Assembly: GCA_964422685.1 (NCBI GenBank)
Contig: CAYRCG010000001.1
Span: 1-46,051 of the forward strand
Source: Syntrophomonas sp964422685
Lineage (GTDB): Bacteria > Bacillota > Syntrophomonadia > Syntrophomonadales > Syntrophomonadaceae
Direction of reading: 5' to 3'
Length of the DNA stretch: 46,051 nt
Made by a program: the position numbers and the translations under genes. The notes beneath the pieces are model-generated. The model was not told the origin of the DNA, searched no databases, and saw nothing but the letters and a program-made list of their open reading frames with translations. Positions 44,513 through 46,051 of this stretch are shown one piece after another. The stretch's first letter is position 1; the number at the start of each line of letters is the position of its first letter.

Positions 44513-44569
44513 TTCAAGGTTTACAATATTTATAATTATGTCAACTACTTTGCAGAGAGGAACTTTATT

Positions 44570-45634
44570 ATGCAATTAGGAATAATAGGGATACCTTCGG
44601 TTGGTAAAACAACTGTTTTTGAATTATTAACCGAAAGCCGCGAAAGGGCGCATAGCATTGGGAAGGCAAATATGGCTATGGCGCGTATACCTGATGAGAG
44701 AATCGATTTTTTGTCCCGGCTATATTCCCCCAAGAAAACCACTTATGCCCAACTTGAGGTCGTTGATATACCGGGTTTAATTCCGGGTACGGAAAAGGCC
44801 GCGGCGCTTTTCCTGGATAGTGTGCGCAAAGCAGATGCCCTGCTTCATGTTGTTCGTATTTTTGAAGACCAAGGGATCCCTTCCTTCAACAATGAGATTA
44901 ACCCCGTAAAAGATATAGAAACTATCAATTATGAATTATTGCTAGCTGATTTAGATTTAATAGAAAAGAGAATAGATAGAATAAATAGTAGCAAAAAGAA
45001 AAACCAGCAACAAAAGGAGCTGGATTTATTAGCACGGTTGAAATTAGCGGTAGAGAACGAAGCAGCTATTTCCTCGTTGCCATTAAACGATGAGGAAGAA
45101 GATATAATGCATAATTACCAATTTCTCACCACCAAACCCTTAATGATTTGCCTTAATGTAGGAGAAGAACATTTAAGTCGGGCTGATTATCCGCAAAGGA
45201 ATGAACTTATGGATTTTGCCCAGCTTAAAGGATATCCGGTGGTAGAATTGTCAGCCAGCATTGAACGGGAAATAGCCGATTTAGATGGCGAAGAAAAGCA
45301 TGTTTTCATGAAAGAAATCGGCATAGAAGAAGCCGGTATTATAAAAATATCCCGCAGCATGTACTATCTTCTGGGTCTGATTTCTTTTTTCACAGTAGGA
45401 GACGATGAAGTCAAAGCCTGGACCATCAGTAAAGGGGATAAAGCAAGGAAAGCTGCGGGGAAAATCCATTCTGATATAGAACGCGGTTTTATAAGGGCTG
45501 AGGTAGTGGATTACCGAGACCTGAAGGAACTAGGCAATATGCAAATAGTAAAGGAAAAAGGGCTATTTCGCCTGGAGGGAAAAGAATACTTGGTAAAGGA
45601 CGGAGATATTATACACTTCCGTTTCAATGTATAG
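44570..45634 (+). CDS. YchF/OLA1-type GTP/ATP-binding protein
   Basis: 354 residues. Obg-related P-loop protein that binds ribosomes. Seen: G1 GIPSVGKTT (7-15), G3 DIPGLIPG, and the G4-like CLNVGEE, where the Asn-Lys-x-Asp of true GTPases is replaced, as in the ATP-preferring YchF group. A C-terminal DUF933/TGS domain (about 270-354) ends YLVKDGDIIHFRFNV. G1 is SVGKTT rather than the usual NVGKST and the overall length is near normal, so this is a divergent or second YchF-like copy. A strong terminator follows at 45674-45702. Confidence 0.88.
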   Translation: MQLGIIGIPSVGKTTVFELLTESRERAHSIGKANMAMARIPDERIDFLSRLYSPKKTTYAQLEVVDIPGLIPGTEKAAALFLDSVRKADALLHVVRIFEDQGIPSFNNEINPVKDIETINYELLLADLDLIEKRIDRINSSKKKNQQQKELDLLARLKLAVENEAAISSLPLNDEEEDIMHNYQFLTTKPLMICLNVGEEHLSRADYPQRNELMDFAQLKGYPVVELSASIEREIADLDGEEKHVFMKEIGIEEAGIIKISRSMYYLLGLISFFTVGDDEVKAWTISKGDKARKAAGKIHSDIERGFIRAEVVDYRDLKELGNMQIVKEKGLFRLEGKEYLVKDGDIIHFRFNV

Positions 45635-45673
45635 GGTATAGGCACCTCGAAACCACTACCCCTAACCGTTACA

Positions 45674-45706
45674 AAATAATCTGGCTAGTAGCCAGATTAT
45701 TTGTAT
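45674..45706 (+). terminator. Terminator after the YchF-like gene
   Basis: Perfect 13-base stem AAATAATCTGGCT/AGCCAGATTATTT (45674-45686 with 45690-45702) around a three-base loop, 40 bases after the stop, with a T-rich tail. Confidence 0.85.
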
Positions 45707-45790
45707 TTAGCTTAAATTTAGTGCCGCTTCGCACCTAGCATTTTTATAAATCATATTATGAAATAAATAAAGCAATAAAGGAGTCCCATA

Positions 45791-46051
45791 ATGCGCAAAA
45801 ACGGTAAGTATATATGCACGGTAGGCGTATTAAGCGGCAATCAAAAACCCCGGCGCAACCTCCCCCGGGCAAAGAAAGCCCGGATTATGAGGGAAATGAT
45901 GACATATGCAGAAAACAGGCGAGTGCTTGTTTATGTTTTCTATACTTTTGATGTAAACTGGCAGCAAAAGGCAATAAAAGGCCTTCGCTATAGTGGGGGC
46001 AAATGGCTGAGGGAAACCTACCCCTTTCCGGATATCGTATATAACCGTATT
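45791..46051 (+). CDS. YheC/YheD-family spore-coat protein, copy 3 (5' part, cut by window end)
   Basis: ATG preceded by AAAGGAG, open to the last base of the window (87 codons). Basic N-terminus, then GVLSGN, DVNWQQKAIKGLRY, and TYPFPDIVYNRI, matching the FPLPDVVYPR-type motif of the two copies at 37.3-40 kb. It starts without the first beta domain of the other copies, like YheD-type short members. The rest, including the ATP-grasp, lies outside the window. Confidence 0.8.
   Translation, partial: MRKNGKYICTVGVLSGNQKPRRNLPRAKKARIMREMMTYAENRRVLVYVFYTFDVNWQQKAIKGLRYSGGKWLRETYPFPDIVYNRI

Overview
The window reads as a chromosomal segment from an anaerobic, endospore-forming Firmicute of the class Clostridia. 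The gene set suggests a syntrophic fatty-acid oxidiser related to Syntrophomonas, but that is inference from content: no rRNA or phylogenetic marker search was possible. Spore evidence is a SpoIIP-type amidase, a probable SpoVM micro-gene, a 3D-domain wall protein and three YheC/YheD-type spore-coat ATP-grasp proteins. Metabolic evidence is a family I CoA-transferase of the butyryl/acetyl type, a 3-hydroxybutyryl-CoA dehydrogenase and the futalosine route to menaquinone. Base composition is moderate and even. TTG and GTG starts are frequent. I see no insertion sequence, prophage, CRISPR array or integrase.

Layout. 1-5.5 kb: tRNA-Arg with a near-consensus promoter, a DHA2-type drug exporter, a small membrane protein overlapping tail to tail with SpoIIP, adenosylhomocysteinase, and a 3D-domain wall protein. 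5.6-8.5 kb: DUF3343 protein, DinG-type Fe-S helicase, then two micro-genes, the first very likely spoVM. 8.5-10.6 kb: small membrane proteins, a ZIP metal transporter and a DMT-type transporter. 10.7-19.3 kb: the AddB/AddA recombination nuclease, with an unrecognised 426-residue protein between the two subunits. 19.3-20.7 kb: CoA-transferase. 21.1-26.3 kb: YpmA-like protein, signal peptidase I, SurE, a small membrane protein, an EF-G-like GTPase and an MscS channel. Then come tRNA-Trp and D-Ala-D-Ala ligase.

27.8-32 kb is a menaquinone cluster: mqnE, mqnA, mqnC and a divergent MTAP/PNP-fold enzyme that may supply the missing nucleosidase step. It is followed by a UPF0182 membrane protein, an SGNH hydrolase, and a reverse-strand pair made of a PP-loop ATPase and a DUF523 (TudS-like) protein. 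37.3-40 kb holds two tandem YheC/YheD genes, and a third begins at the right edge. Between them lie HtrA, 6-phosphofructokinase, 3-hydroxybutyryl-CoA dehydrogenase, a PH-like membrane protein and a YchF-like GTPase.

The genes look like vertically inherited core functions: sporulation, DNA repair, quinone synthesis, wall synthesis and beta-oxidation. The points most worth a second look are the SpoVM candidate, the altered active site of the MTAP-like protein in the mqn cluster, the protein embedded in addBA, and the thiolase/desulfidase-like pair.
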